Below the pieces are notes generated by a model. The model was not told the DNA's origin and ran no database searches. It was given only the letters and a program-made list of their open reading frames with translations. From Sanderia malayensis (lineage: Eukaryota; Cnidaria; Scyphozoa; Semaeostomeae; Pelagiidae), in contig RQOL01000540.1 in NCBI GenBank assembly GCA_013076295.1, positions 62,001-126,000 of the forward strand: a stretch of 64,000 nucleotides of DNA. Direction: 5' to 3'. Below are positions 1 to 11,940 of the stretch, in pieces. The first letter of the stretch is position 1; each line of letters opens with the position of its first letter. A program made the position numbers and the translations under genes.

Positions 1-228
1 TATACTCCTGCAAAGTAGCCAACTTATGACACTGAAAGACCATCTGACCCTAACCCTAACTTTATTTTGGCAGACGTCATGTATGCAGCATACACGCCCA
101 TCTTTAACGTGTGCCACACCCGAGAAAAAGAGTTTTTGCTCTTCCATGTTAATGATTAATAATCTTATGGAATTTTATACAGTGTTCGCAGATGAGCATG
201 TTAATTATGAATAAAAAAACAAAAATGT
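1..228. repeat. Repeat fragment shared with the MITE interior
   Basis: Bases about 163-228 recur in inverted orientation at about 787-855, inside the TTAA-flanked MITE at 673-1275. The rest of this stretch shows no gene. A CCCTAA-like doublet lies near 50-60. It is probably part of another repeat cut by the window edge. Confidence 0.5.
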
Positions 229-1555
229 TTGTGAGCTGTAGCTTTTAATTCAACAAACAATACATGTTGAACAAGGAAGTGAATATCCACTCATAGAAAA
301 ATCAGTTTTATGTGTAAAAAACGAATGAAAACAACACGAAACTTTGTCATGGATAACTTACAAAAAATCATCTGTATTTTGATAGCTTACTTGTAGATGA
401 AGATAAAAAATCCATTTTGAATAAATTAAAGTTGGTCATCTGCAACCTGAAACACAGCTTTCGAAATGGTCCAGGTTTTATGTAAGTGAGATTTGATACA
501 CCCGTGTTGAAATGAAAGTTGTAAAACATTGAAAAAGAATCCTTTAACATTGGCTGATAAATTAGTTACACTATATTCGTAAAGATATAATCAGAAGAAT
601 AAAACCATGAACTTACTTTTTCTGGTTCAAGCAACAAGCAGTCAGCAGTTGAAGAAATAAATTGAAATTTAAAGGGCTACTCCCACCATATTTTTTTATT
701 TCATTTCTGGGTAGTTTTTGACGTAAAAACAGGTATTGCACTTTTTAAATTTTGAAATTCGCTCATTAACACCTCTTTTCACGACGCATTTTTGTTTTTT
801 TATTCATAATTAACATGTTCATCTGCAAACACTGTATAAAATTCCATAACGTTGTTGAGGTCGAGAAAAACCCGTCGGCTTGCAGCATAAGCGTGAGCAA
901 ATCATCCTCATTTGTGTGAAAAACTCACGTTTTTCATGATAAACGAGGCATCAACAGATTCCTTAGATCCGGAACTAGTGTGTGGCACGGTTTAATTTTT
1001 TAAATACGACTTGGTTTTGACTATAGACATGCAAAACGTTTTCGTGCGAGCTTTGGTACTGAACACAATAAAGTAGATTTCCTGCGTTCCGGCATCTGCG
1101 TCACACCTGCCTCGCCCCTGTTTTCTTTTTGCCCCACTTTTTTCTGGAATGTGCATGTTTGGAGGCGTAAAAAAGGGTGTTGATGAGCGAATTTAAAAAT
1201 TTAAAAACTGCAGTACCTGTTTTTACGCCAAAAACTACCCAGAAAGGGAATAAAAAATATGATGGGAGTAGCCCTTTAAGTAGACAACGACACGACAAAT
1301 GATTAAAAACTTTCGCTTTGGTTTACTTTTAATCTCAGACATCACGTGCACTTTAATCCCCTCATGATTGGTGGATCGGGGCTCCACAAATTAGCATAGC
1401 AAAAGAAAATAAGGCCGCTGGGGATTTTGGGATTGAAAAGGGCTGCCAGCAGGGAAGGGGGTGTCCCACCCAGGGGAAATACCTCCTTGGAAATTCCAGC
1501 GGGGAAAATTATATTGTACAATAATGGTAAAATTCCTGGGCTAAAACTTGGTAGC
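229..1555 (-). repeat. 5' gene module, copy A (interrupted by a MITE)
   Basis: This segment aligns by eye with 4975-5600 (copy B) and 34930-35545 (copy C), all in the same orientation. Read on the minus strand, the copies share a CCAAT-box-like site (ATTGG on plus at 1367-1371), a splice donor GTAAGTTCATG (exon edge near 617) and a second short exon-like block ending near 396. Copy C lies just upstream of the connexin-like exon, so I infer that the module is the 5' untranslated and promoter part of that gene family. In copy A the module is split by the element at 673-1275. The short exon-like block is open in one frame here, but that frame is stopped in copies B and C, so it is probably noncoding. 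Confidence 0.45.
673..1275. mobile_element. piggyBac-type MITE with TTAA target duplication
   Basis: TTAA is present at 669-672 and again at 1276-1279. Immediately inside are inverted ends beginning AGGGCTACTCC, and the similarity continues inward for roughly 80 bases. It is about 603 bases long and has no transposase ORF. Use of TTAA targets is the hallmark of the piggyBac superfamily (Kolobok elements also use it). It interrupts copy A of the 5' module, so it inserted after that duplication. Confidence 0.8.
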
Positions 1556-1558
1556 TGA

Positions 1559-3184
1559 ATACGCTCTTTAACCGGAAATGAATTTTCATTGGCTAACGCG
1601 ATTTTTCTTAGCGACGTGGTAGCAACGGATCTGGCCACGGATCTTCATAGTGAAAAGCCTATGGAGCTGCGCCTAACTCGTGTTTTAAAAGTGGGTTTTA
1701 TCGCGTTATTTTGGTAAAATATTGAACAAAATATGTTTTTCTTGCGGGTTCGTATATGATATTTCAAATTTGTCAAGTTTTTTCAAACATTTTTCACTTC
1801 TGGGTTTTATTTTGCGCTTTGTCAAAACATACCAAATTTAGGCTCGTCCGCCAGTCAATTGGTCAGTAAACTCAATTATTAGGGTTATATACTTCATTTC
1901 AATCGAGGAAATGCAGAATTCTAGAAAATACTAATCATAAATAGTGCGGGTTCGTGCTTTCTCGGTTAGTTTTCAAACACCCGTTAGTTTTCAAACGCAG
2001 CTAATGTACGAAATGAAATGTCATGTTTCACTTATATGAGGAGTGCAGACGACATGATTTAATTGCGCATTCGTAAATGTTATATTTTTCTTTAATTGAT
2101 TTTGACCTTTTTTGATAGTAGGATTGCATAATCTAACCCATTTCAGAATTTTTGCAAATAAATAGATGGCATTTTTCCAAGTAAATTCTCTTTTGCTACA
2201 TCAATAGTTTTGAGCTGTTTTGCTGTCCATATTACAAAATGGGTCCATTCAATACGGGCTGATGTCAGTTCAGCTTGTACTTGATCCCATTGGGGATGAA
2301 AGATGGAATAATATAAGGTTCAAATGTATAAAACACTTGCTTGAGTAATATATGAAAGTCACAGGAAATAACATTCAACCAACTGGCTTGGACTTTTTTC
2401 CAAGTATACTAATAAGGTGCACCCTGGATGAAATTACTGAAACACCCTCTAATAAAAGTAAGAGGGGCCTTGGAGATCAAATGACCCTATTGAAGTAGCA
2501 CATTCGAGAAGATTGCTCAGGCTTAACTGAAGGTCTAAGTTAAAGAGGATAGTTTCTAACTTGCAAAAAATGTAAACTTAGATAGAGAATAAAATTGATA
2601 GTTTTAATGCCAGCTGCACTGCTATCAGTCAGTCTTGAATGGGCCCTTTTGTTATATGGACACAGAACAACTCAGAACTGCATATTGATTTGATTTGCTG
2701 TACCCAGTCTGTAAAACATTAGCTTCCACAAGGGGCGTTTGAAAATTAACCAAGACAGCACAAACCCGCACCATTTTCCTCAAAATGATTATTATTTATG
2801 ATTAGTGTTTTCTACAATTCATCATTTGCTCAATCGAAATGATACATAACCCCAAAAATTGAGTTACTGACCAATTGACTAGCGGACGGGCCTAAATTTT
2901 GTATATATAGGGCACATTTTGACACACCGCAAAATATCGCCGAGAAACGAAAGTAGACAAAAAAACTTGATAAATTCGAAATATCATATACGAACCCGCA
3001 AGAAAAACATATTTTGTTCAATATTTTGCCAAAATAACGCGATAAAACCCACTTTTAAAACATGAGTTGGGCGCAGCTCCATAGGCTTTTCACTGTGAAG
3101 ATCCATGGCCAGACCCGTTGCTACCACGTCGCTAAGAAAAATCGCGTTAGCCAATGAAAATTCATTTCCGGTTAAAGAGCGTAT
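1559..3184. mobile_element. Foldback element with ~440-base inverted arms
   Basis: The left arm at about 1559-1998 is matched in inverted orientation by about 2737-3184, with outer ends ATACGCTCTTTAACCGG. The arms are diverged by point changes and small indels. The central ~740 bases show no transposase. No convincing target duplication is visible, so the exact ends are uncertain. Confidence 0.7.
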
Positions 3185-4974
3185 AGACCCCTTTCACATT
3201 TACGTCACATAGTGTTTGAAACTGAGACACGGCATTGAAATGGAGGCAACCGATGTAATCGCGACGCGCGCTTTTTTTGGCCTATTGTAGTTTGTATGGA
3301 ATTTTGAGAAATCCGAGGTCAGTGATATGATATAATTCATTATTTCACGGATTTAATTTCCTTGTTACCGATTTCAATGGATGTCCATAATTCTTTGATA
3401 CCTAAAGAAGAGAAAGTTTATTGCTTGGAAGATCTTTGCTAGCTGAAAGTAAGATAATCAGAAATCTTTAAACGTGACCAGAAGAAATAGGCCGAAGCTT
3501 TACCCGAACATCGATAAACAAACCAAATTTTAGTCTCATCAGAACAAGGATGAACCCTTAAAATTGCGAGAGGACTTGATTAGAGGATTTTCGAAGCAAT
3601 AAGAAGATTTTTTGCCACGCCAATGTTGCACTTGGTGGACTGAAGGTTCAAAATATTCAATTGTTTTGTTACCAGTAATGTTCAAGAATCGGGAAGCCAG
3701 TGTAAAACTTTTTTGTGAGATTATCCGACTTCAACGTTTCAAATGAACAAATAGATGCTTTGACTTTTGTTAGTTACAACTATAGCTGCCCATTTGATTT
3801 TCTAATGAGCTAATTTTGGCTGATATGTCTGCAATTTGAAATTGGAAATCTTCACTTGTTGCAAAAGAGAAGAGTGCATTATATCATTTTCCAACTTGCC
3901 AGACTCAATTGGAAGATAGGTAGGAGAGTTGGTATCAAAATCAATTTGCATTGAAACAGTAAAGACCATGACTATTCCAATGGATAGTCATTATCAGGAT
4001 CAATCTCGTCACTGAAACTTGGGAATTGTTCAGATGTACCCATGAATGAGCATAGAAATATTTCAAAAGGACCTGCTGGAAACTTTTGTTCTTTGCTTTT
4101 AGTTGTTGTTGAAGGGACAGTATCACAGTATCAGCTTGTAGATTTAAAGTACATACAGCACCAGGAACAAGGTGCCAGTGATTTGGGTTTACATACATTA
4201 TTTATTTCATAATGTATACCATCTATATGGCAGCTTTCACTGATGTAGAAATGTTAGCAAATAACTTAATAAAACAGTTAATTTTGATTAATGTAATAAA
4301 CTAGTTTTAGTTTACATTAATGGTTTCTTAAATTCATAAACAGATAAAATTTGAGTCAGTATATGATAATGGTGGGGTGGATGTTTAACCAAAGGAAATA
4401 CTGTCTAATATTTCGTTTTATGTGAGCTGGTGAAAAATATTTTCCATATAGATAGATTGCGTTGTTGACTCTAAAACTGCCCATGCCGTCCACTCTTTTA
4501 ATCAAAGTGCAAAAACGATGTTTCTCGAAATTTGACTACGGAAGATTAAAGAAACTTAGGCCGGTGCGTGACCCTTCGCTATAAAAGTAGCCTCAATGCG
4601 CAATAGCCGCACATTGACGTCCCCAAGTTCGTTTTTCTCCTTCGAAATATCTTTGGTTATATCAGATAGGTGTTCGCTACCGATTTTAACTTATTTTGTA
4701 ATTATAAAGTACTTTAATCGCAATGATAACACAGGTTTGCAGTGGAAAAGTATCGGAAAGAAAATGACATTACATCGGTTGCCTCGTTTTCACGTTCGTG
4801 ACTTGTGGTGTGAAACTCGACAAGTATACGAGGCAATTCTTGGCAAACTACAACCAAATAAGCTCGAAGTGGTTCGAAGAAGTTTTGAAAATGAAACAGG
4901 GATATAACACCCGAAGAACAATTGTTGGTCTTTCATTTTGGTCTTTTATTTTGATGAGTAATATGTTTTATTGT
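3185..4974. other. No gene recognised
   Basis: AT-rich sequence with only short open frames and no recognisable domain. It probably consists of decayed repeats. Confidence 0.4.
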
Positions 4975-5600
4975 TTAGGAATTTATTTGGTTATATACTG
5001 ATTGCGGATAAACAGAAACACTTTTGAAAATATGAACAACGATATTTGGGATTGCGAAACATGACGAGGAAGGAAGTGAATATTCACACATGGAAAAACA
5101 AATTTTGTGTGTTGTAAAACGATTGAGGGCAAAACAACATATTGTTATGGATAATTTAAATATATTAAAACAATATTTTATGGCTTTTACTTGTAGCTTA
5201 AAATAAAAAGAACTCCATTTTTGACGAGTCGAAGTTGGGCATTTGCAACCTTCGCCATGTTTTCGAACCGTAAATAATGCAAGTAATTGATTGATACGCC
5301 CATGTTGAAATCAAAAATGTCATAAAACATTTAAAGAGGGTTCTAACATTAAGAAATACATTAACTATATAATATTGTGGTAATAAAGTGCTCAGAGTCA
5401 TGAACTTACCTCCTATAGTCTTCAAGGCTGTACTCTCTTTATCATTGGTGGTGGAAAGGAAATCATAATCTAAAAATTAACATAGCAAGAGGGAATGACA
5501 ACTGAATGATGGGATCGAAAGGGAATTCCCCACCTGATATATGGGGGTCGGGGAATTCCCTAACATAAATGTCAGTAATCCAATTCTACTCAAGATTGAT
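4975..5600 (-). repeat. 5' gene module, copy B
   Basis: This aligns with 34930-35545 over its whole length, including the splice donor (exon edge at 5410), the CCAAT-like site at 5444-5448 and the GGGGAATTCCC-type block near 5520-5570. The sequence to its left does not contain the four-helix exon expected from copy C, so this is a partial duplicate or the 5' end of a pseudogene. Confidence 0.5.
5444..5448 (-). promoter_or_regulatory. Conserved CCAAT-box-like site in the 5' modules
   Basis: ATTGG on plus (CCAAT on minus) is kept at the same relative position in the three module copies: 1367-1371, 5444-5448 and 35400-35404. Copies A and C also have a CACGTG E-box just upstream on the plus strand. 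A promoter role is inferred from conservation and position only. Confidence 0.3.
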
Positions 5601-6074
5601 GGAATATACGTGGGTTTCTTCCCGCACTCCCCTTTAGCATCATGTTGTCCCGCACCCGTCGCCGTGCTGGGCTTTCGATACACGTTAATCAGCACAACCT
5701 AAACCTTGATCACAATCTTGTACATCAGATGATGAATATTCTAATTAAAACTTAACAAGATAAAGATTCCTTGTGGCGTGTGTAGCTAGCTATATGTCTA
5801 TATGTATAACTAGCCCTGGTACCCGTCGATGCCGGGTTGAGATTTCAGCGAATGGCCTTTATTTAAGTAGATACTTTGTCAGGAAAAAATTAGCTCACGT
5901 ACATGCCAGCCGATCGTAGATATTTTATTCTGTTTCGGTATCCACTTCCTCAGCGCTCAGCGCTCTGCGCTTCGCGATTTTAATTAACTTTTTTGAACTG
6001 TGTACTTCGAATTGAATCAAGAAACATGTATCCCACAACCACACAGATACAGACTGGTGATTTATTTAACGTCA

Positions 6075-6881
6075 CAATGGGCCCATGTACAGTTGACTTT
6101 CCGCGGACTTAGCTCAATGGTGGTAATTAATTGGAATGCAAGGAATCGAGAAATTTGCTCAACGCTGAAAAGGAGCAAGTTGTCATCATGCATTCCTCGT
6201 GTAGCTGCCTGATGACAGTAATAAACGAAAACAACATGGCTGGTTTTCGAAGCTCAGAACAAGATCAATATTACATGTTATGAAAACGCACAGGAGAACT
6301 GTTCTGAATGAATTGTGCCCCTCCAATATTTGCCCAAAATATAACGGCAAGTACCATTATATTTTGGGCAAATATAACGGTACTTGCCGTTATATATTGG
6401 GCAACAAATGGCTCCACGTTTACGAATGCCCCCATGCCCCCTCCATCATTTCAGTCCTACATGTTTGAGAGGCACCACTCTGAGGCCAATCTCATTTATG
6501 CTTGCATTGATATAGAAAATGTTCAAGCAGTCCTTTTGTTAAACATTTGCTGTTGTTTTTTTCCAGCAAATAAACTATAAATATAAAGAAAACCTTTTCT
6601 CTTCTTCGGGCATTTTTAATTGCATGCGTGACCTCAACAACAAAATGAAAACAAAACCTGCCTTTTTTCTTGCACAACAGCGAATATGTTATTGGCAACG
6701 ACAGGAGGAATTAAAGTGAGCAAGTTGAGCACCTCGCGAGGTGCTCAAAGCTGCGGGGTGTTGCTCAGGCCAGAGATGACCATCTACAGTTCTGAGCAAG
6801 GGAACCCTGGGGCGATAATTGGGATAATCCCCGAAAATATGCAAGTTTTCTTGACTTGAGCATGACTGTACATGGGCCCAA
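6075..6881. repeat. Palindromic region with nested hairpins
   Basis: Outer inverted match: ATTGGGCCCATGTACAGT at 6864-6881 (inverted) pairs with 6076-6093. Inside lie a hairpin of two 24-base arms (6332-6355 and 6379-6402, one mismatch) and a perfect palindrome centred at 6736/6737. No coding sequence was recognised. It is probably a foldback-type element; its ends are unclear. Confidence 0.5.
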
Positions 6882-7072
6882 TAGATCTGAGAAATCGAAA
6901 ATTCCGTCACATTTTATTTCAACTACCCGTTACTTTTCTTGTTTGACTCTTTTAATTCTAAACGTTTTGTAAAACATTTTTCGCTGAGGACACTCCCAGA
7001 TAAATTCCGGTTACATAGATACCTTTCATTTTGTGATCTGTGGAGTGGCTTTTGAGTTATAAGCGAACATAG

Positions 7073-7112
7073 CCACATACATACATACATACATACATAC
7101 ATACATACATAC
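7073..7112. repeat. (CATA)n microsatellite
   Basis: About ten tandem copies of the tetranucleotide ACAT. Confidence 0.9.
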
Positions 7113-7371
7113 AGTTCTGTTTTATATATATAGATATATAAATAATGTCGGGAAAGTAGCGTGAATGAAATGACGATTTGAGAACAAGACTATAATATAA
7201 ATTTATTAGTACCTTTATTTACGTAATAGATGATTTGTAATGAGAAAATCCTTCCAGAATATTCTAGTATTTTCGAGTAACGTGATTTTAGTTACGCCAA
7301 CCATTTTGTTAATACTTAGATAATATCGTTTAGCCTCGGATTCATAATCAAGGATTTCCAGAACAACCTGA

Positions 7372-8768
7372 CTAATTACGTAACTGCTGACTCTGTATGA
7401 CGGTAAAGTAGCGATGCTGATTAATAATGATAACGTTTCTAGAATTTTCTTGTTTAGAAGATAAATACCGAATTGTAGTTTTTGAGAGAGTAGCATTGAA
7501 TTGCGAAGAGGGTGATTGTTGGCGAAGTGGAATTGCAGATAATTTTTGTATGACTAGCTGAAGACGATGAGCGTAGTTGGCTGAATCGAGGTCTGATTGA
7601 TGGCGAGACGGAGTAAAGAATTTGCAAGGTAACCGTGAAGTTGTTCCGAAGACGAGGTGAGAAGGTGTGCAAACGAGATCGCCTTTAATGGTATTACGTA
7701 TTAAAAGGAGGACGAGGGGCAATGCTTCAGACCATTTCCTTGAATCTGGGTGTGCTTTCAAGGAGGACTTGAGTTCGGGGTGAAATCGTTCTACCATACC
7801 TTTAGCACATGGGTGGTATGAGGTATTGCGTATACGTTTAATGCCAAGGAGTGTTGTGAGTGTTTTGAAGAGTGAAGATTCAAATTGCGCGCCGAGGTCA
7901 GTCGTAATGGTGGATGGGGTACAGAAATGGGAAATCCAACGTCGAAGGTCAGTGTTGATGTTAGGCCAAACGTAGCGGGTGGTGATTAGATTCTGTGTGG
8001 CGTGAATACCCGGATGAGATAGAGAATGCAAGTGAGCGAAAATGGAACGACGAAAAGGGACTCGAACGTATATGGACGCGGAGTACTAGTCGTAGCATCA
8101 GGGGCGTTAGAGTTAGGGTTAGGGTTAAATTCCTTTAATTGAAGTGAACATATAGCGTTCAATTGACGTAGACCTGTGTCTTTTTGTTGTGCTTTGGAGG
8201 GAAATAAAATGTGAAATCGATTGAGGATACCAGGTGTAATGAATTAACTTCATCAGTTCTTGACAAGGCGTCAGCAACGACATTTTATATGAAGTAAATT
8301 GCGATATCAAATCAAGATGGCGGATTTCGCGTGGAGAATGACGATCGCCGGACGAAGCTAATTCGTACGAGGCTGTACATGTGTACGAGGCTTATGGTCG
8401 AGGTCGGTGAGAACGTACAATTTGCAACCTTCCAGAAAATGTCGGAAATGACGAAGTGAAAGATATACGGCGAGTAGTTCACGACCAAATGTACTATATT
8501 TGATTTCGGCGGGCTGTAATCCTTTCGAAAAGAATCAGCTGCCAAGAGCCGCTAATGCATTGTTGTAAAACAGATCCTATGGCAACATTAGATGCATCAA
8601 CCATGAGGCAATAGCGAGCATCGGGTGATGGATGTACCAGTAACGTAGCATTGGAAAGTGCTGATTTAATGGCTGTAAAAGCAGCAAGTGTAGCATCGTC
8701 GAGATGAAGGGCGTTTCTGCTGTGTTTACCACCCAGAAGATTTGTGAGTGGTTAAACAATGGTTGCAC
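7372..8768 (-). mobile_element. Decayed Ty3-type retrotransposon pol fragment
   Basis: On the minus strand, the right part (about 8768-8300) gives broken frames resembling the end of reverse transcriptase and the RNase H region (for example FGRELLAVYLSLRHF). The left part (8031-7372) is an open frame of 219 codons resembling a retroelement integrase: a zinc-binding start (HSLSHPGIH, YVWPNINTDLRRW), then TTDLGAQF with one catalytic Asp, and GMVERFH with the catalytic Glu. The sequence between WISHFC and TPSTITTD is missing, which removes the Cys pair of the zinc finger and the first catalytic Asp. Frameshifts, stops and this deletion show that it is dead. No LTRs were found. Confidence 0.75.
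8113..8126 (+). repeat. Short telomere-like TTAGGG doublet
   Basis: TTAGGGTTAGGGTT lies inside the retrotransposon relic. Confidence 0.7.
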
Positions 8769-9337
8769 AGTTTGAAATAAAACGACGAATATTCAATAGT
8801 TAGTGTAACCACTTTAGTTCCCAAAATGAGGTAAATTTTATCAACTCATTCCTCAAAGTATCATATGGGTTGAGAATTGGTGCGTTCAGCAAACTTCATC
8901 TGACTTCCTCAGCGATTTCTGGTTGAAGCACCGAGGCGGCATGAGAAAAATGTTATACGATTACCTTTTGCTGAGACATGGTTTAAGTAATGATACATGA
9001 TCAATGTGTCAACCCTGCTTCAATTTGATATTACATCTTTGGCTCCCAAATTATTACGCAGTTTTTTTGTAACTACAATAAAATAATAAGAATAAATCCT
9101 AAATGATTGACATACAAACCTACAGCAAATCACACGAATAAGATGAAACAACATTTTAGGCTTGACCCATTGTTTAAAAAGGCCACTTCAACTGCTGTAC
9201 GCATAAATATTATAAATATAAATATTTCTTCTCAAACGAACCTTGATCTTCTACTTGTTTGTCTTTTGTTGTGCCGTTTTATTTTTCAAATATCTCAAGT
9301 GTAGTAAGAATTTCTAAGTGAGTAAGTAAAAATTTCT
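8769..9337. other. No gene recognised
   Basis: AT-rich DNA between the retrotransposon relic and the piggyBac element. No convincing exon or repeat was seen. Confidence 0.4.
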
Positions 9338-9406
9338 TTAACCCTCTCATGCCCAGCGTCCCAGTTGGTCCCAGTAGAAGCAAAAATCATGAAAAACCCA
9401 ATTTGA

Positions 9407-9925
9407 TTAAAATTGGCTGAAACTCGGTGAAAAGTACAATTTTGGGGCGCTGAATTCGAATATCGAATTTATTTTTTGAAATTTTGATGTTTTGGGGGCA
9501 AAAAATGGGGTAAAAGGGGGCAAAATGCAAATTTTGAAACTCGTCCAATTTCCATCAAATTTGGTGAGAAGTACAATTTTCGGGCGCTGAATTCGAATAT
9601 TGAATTTATTTTTTGAAACTTTGATGTTTTGGGGGCAAAAATGGGGTAAAGGGGAGCAAAATGCAAATTTTGAAACTCGTCCAATTTCCATCAAATTTGG
9701 TGAAAAGTACAATTTTGGGGCGCTGAATTCGAATATCGAATTTATTTTTTGAAATTTTGATGTTTTGGGGGCAAAAAATGGGGTAAAAGGGGGCAAAATG
9801 CAAATTTTGAAACTCGTCCAATTTGCATCAAATTTGGTGAGAAGTACAATTTTCGGGCGCTGAATTCGAATATTGAATTTATTTTGTGAAATTTTTATGT
9901 TTGGGGGCCAAAAATTGGAGTTTTT
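9407..9925. repeat. 137-base subterminal tandem repeat of the piggyBac element
   Basis: The GTACAATTTT block recurs at 9434, 9571, 9707 and 9844, giving a period of about 137 bases. Two inverted copies lie at the other end of the element. Such arrays could be transposase-binding sites, but that is inference. Confidence 0.85.
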
Positions 9926-10098
9926 ACGACTATATTATTATTTAGAGGTCTGGGGCTGAGCTTTATTTTGTTACAGTTTTGGCGCGAAATTCAAAATAGT
10001 GATTACGATAATGAAAAACTTAACTGTTCAGACCGACATTGCATTACAAAATCAGAAATATCTTATCGTGAACTTTTGATTCATTTATCTGAAATACG

Positions 10099-11940
10099 AT
10101 GAATATCGAAACCGAGAGCGATTTTTCTGATAGCGAAAGCATAAGTGATATTTCTTCATTGTCTGAGTTGTCAGCTGAAGAATATGACGAGCTCATGGCC
10201 TACGATGATAGCGAAGTTTATGACCCTCATGGTATTGAAAGCGATGATGATCAACCTGGTTGCTGCCACTGGTCTACAGAGTCAGAAGCAGATTTTGAAG
10301 GTTCTATTGCTCCGTCAGAAAGAATACCTGAGTATGGGAGACCTGCTGTTATATTTGATGCTGGTACAAAACCACATGAGATTGTTGAAGGTGTTATGGA
10401 CGACGAATTTATCATGACATGTATTGCAAGTACAAATGAACATGGCGCTGAAGATCCATCATTCGTTGAGAAAATTGGGGAGATTTCAAGAGATGAGGCA
10501 GGAATACGTTTTGTAAGAGGTTTCTTTGCAATCAAATGGCATCTTCGTCTTCTTGGATATCGGCAATATAGATGGGCTTGGAGTGAGGACCCCTTGCAAT
10601 CACAGCCAGAAATAAAGAAAACAATGAGCCGTGAAGTCTTTCGTCTGATGCTAAAGCACTTTCGAGTTGTCAAAGCTTCATCCTTGCCACCTAAAGATCA
10701 TCCAGACTACCATCCTTTGCAGAATATTAACTCTGGAGTTGAATATCTCAGACAGAAATCATTATCAAAGTGGACGGTTGGCTGGAAAATGTGCGTTGAT
10801 GAAGGAAGAGTGACTAGCAAAAGCAAAAGGAACCCTTATAAAATAAGAAATCCAGACAAGCCAATAAGAATGGGATGGACAATTTGTAAAGTCAGTGATA
10901 AGGGAGCAAACGGTGGAAATTATGTTGCTAACCATGTGGTGAAAGTGGAGAAGAAAACGTACAAAACATCTGGCAATGGTAAAAACTATGATATTGTTGA
11001 GCAACTCATATCTGAATTTAAAGACAGTGGACGTTTGGTTGTTATGGACAGTGGCTTTCCCACAATAAAATTAATGGAAGATGCAAAGAACAAATGGCAT
11101 ACTCGATTAATTGCTACGCAAAGGGGCAACACTGCTCATTTCCCATGCAGCCATAAGGACAATTTGCGTTCAGCAAGACAATTTGTTCGTGGGTTCTCTA
11201 AATCTCTTCACAAAGGTTTTCTAAACATCACATATTGGAACGACAACAATGTGGTAGTCTTCTTGGATAATGACATCAAGTCTGGCCAGCAGTACTGGGA
11301 ACCTGTTGAAGTCAACCAAGGAAGAGAAAAGGTCATCATTCATATGCCCAGAGTTGCTGCACTATATCGTGAAATGTATGGATGGGTAGACAGAGCCAAC
11401 CAGCAACTGTCTTATTATAATGCTGAATTTAGAAGTGTGAGGAAGCAAAACAGAATTTTCGATAGCCTTTGTGAGATGTACGTGTTAGTCAACGGTCATA
11501 CTTTATGGCGCAACAGCACTAATCTTCACGAGCAGTTATCGAAAAATGCTCTTTCGCAAAGCTCATTTCGATTCGAAGTAATTCGTATCTGGTATGCAAA
11601 GTTCAAGATGTATCATGGACGTATGCCAGTCCTCCATTATCCATCTGATAAACCACGTGGAAAGAAAAGATCGTTGGAATCTGCCCTCGCATCACCAAGA
11701 AAGGGTCGCCATGAAGAAAAGAGAATTTCAGCAGAGGAATCTTCCAGCAAAGAGAAAAGATTGAAATGCAGAATTTGCCACAAGAAAACATCATTTTGTT
11801 GCAAAAAGTGTTCTGGTCCTGGCGATCCTTTTGCTCTTTGCTCAAATACCAGAGGAAGAGACTGCTGGAATAAGTTTCATGCTGCACGTGAATTCGATCT
11901 GCCGAGCAGTCAATCTCAGGAAAACGAAGAAGAGATCTAA
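10099..11940 (+). CDS. piggyBac transposase (DDE_Tnp_1_7 type), 613 aa
   Basis: This is an uninterrupted 613-codon frame centred in the transposon. The N-terminus (1-70) is acidic and Ser-rich. The catalytic core follows: VDEG with Asp234, VMDSG with Asp317, and GWVDRANQQLSYYN with Asp431, matching the three essential Asp residues of the family (D268, D346 and D447 in the Trichoplusia enzyme). The usual fourth conserved Asp, three residues after the third, is Asn434 here. The C-terminus has a basic stretch (about 518-555) and a Cys-rich zinc domain (about 557-592, CRICHKKTSFCCKKC) of the kind that binds the element ends. The enzyme would cut and paste at TTAA sites in the nucleus. The ATG at 10099 gives a full-length protein, and no splice sites are needed. 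Confidence 0.93.
   Translation: MNIETESDFSDSESISDISSLSELSAEEYDELMAYDDSEVYDPHGIESDDDQPGCCHWSTESEADFEGSIAPSERIPEYGRPAVIFDAGTKPHEIVEGVMDDEFIMTCIASTNEHGAEDPSFVEKIGEISRDEAGIRFVRGFFAIKWHLRLLGYRQYRWAWSEDPLQSQPEIKKTMSREVFRLMLKHFRVVKASSLPPKDHPDYHPLQNINSGVEYLRQKSLSKWTVGWKMCVDEGRVTSKSKRNPYKIRNPDKPIRMGWTICKVSDKGANGGNYVANHVVKVEKKTYKTSGNGKNYDIVEQLISEFKDSGRLVVMDSGFPTIKLMEDAKNKWHTRLIATQRGNTAHFPCSHKDNLRSARQFVRGFSKSLHKGFLNITYWNDNNVVVFLDNDIKSGQQYWEPVEVNQGREKVIIHMPRVAALYREMYGWVDRANQQLSYYNAEFRSVRKQNRIFDSLCEMYVLVNGHTLWRNSTNLHEQLSKNALSQSSFRFEVIRIWYAKFKMYHGRMPVLHYPSDKPRGKKRSLESALASPRKGRHEEKRISAEESSSKEKRLKCRICHKKTSFCCKKCSGPGDPFALCSNTRGRDCWNKFHAAREFDLPSSQSQENEEEI

Noticed and set aside
1342..1638. Minus-strand ORF of 98 codons
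   Set aside because: It spans the junction between copy A of the 5' module and the foldback element, so cannot be a conserved gene.
9407..9821. Minus-strand ORFs up to 129 codons in the piggyBac left end
   Set aside because: They arise from the 137-base subterminal repeat, with repeating peptide blocks and no domain.
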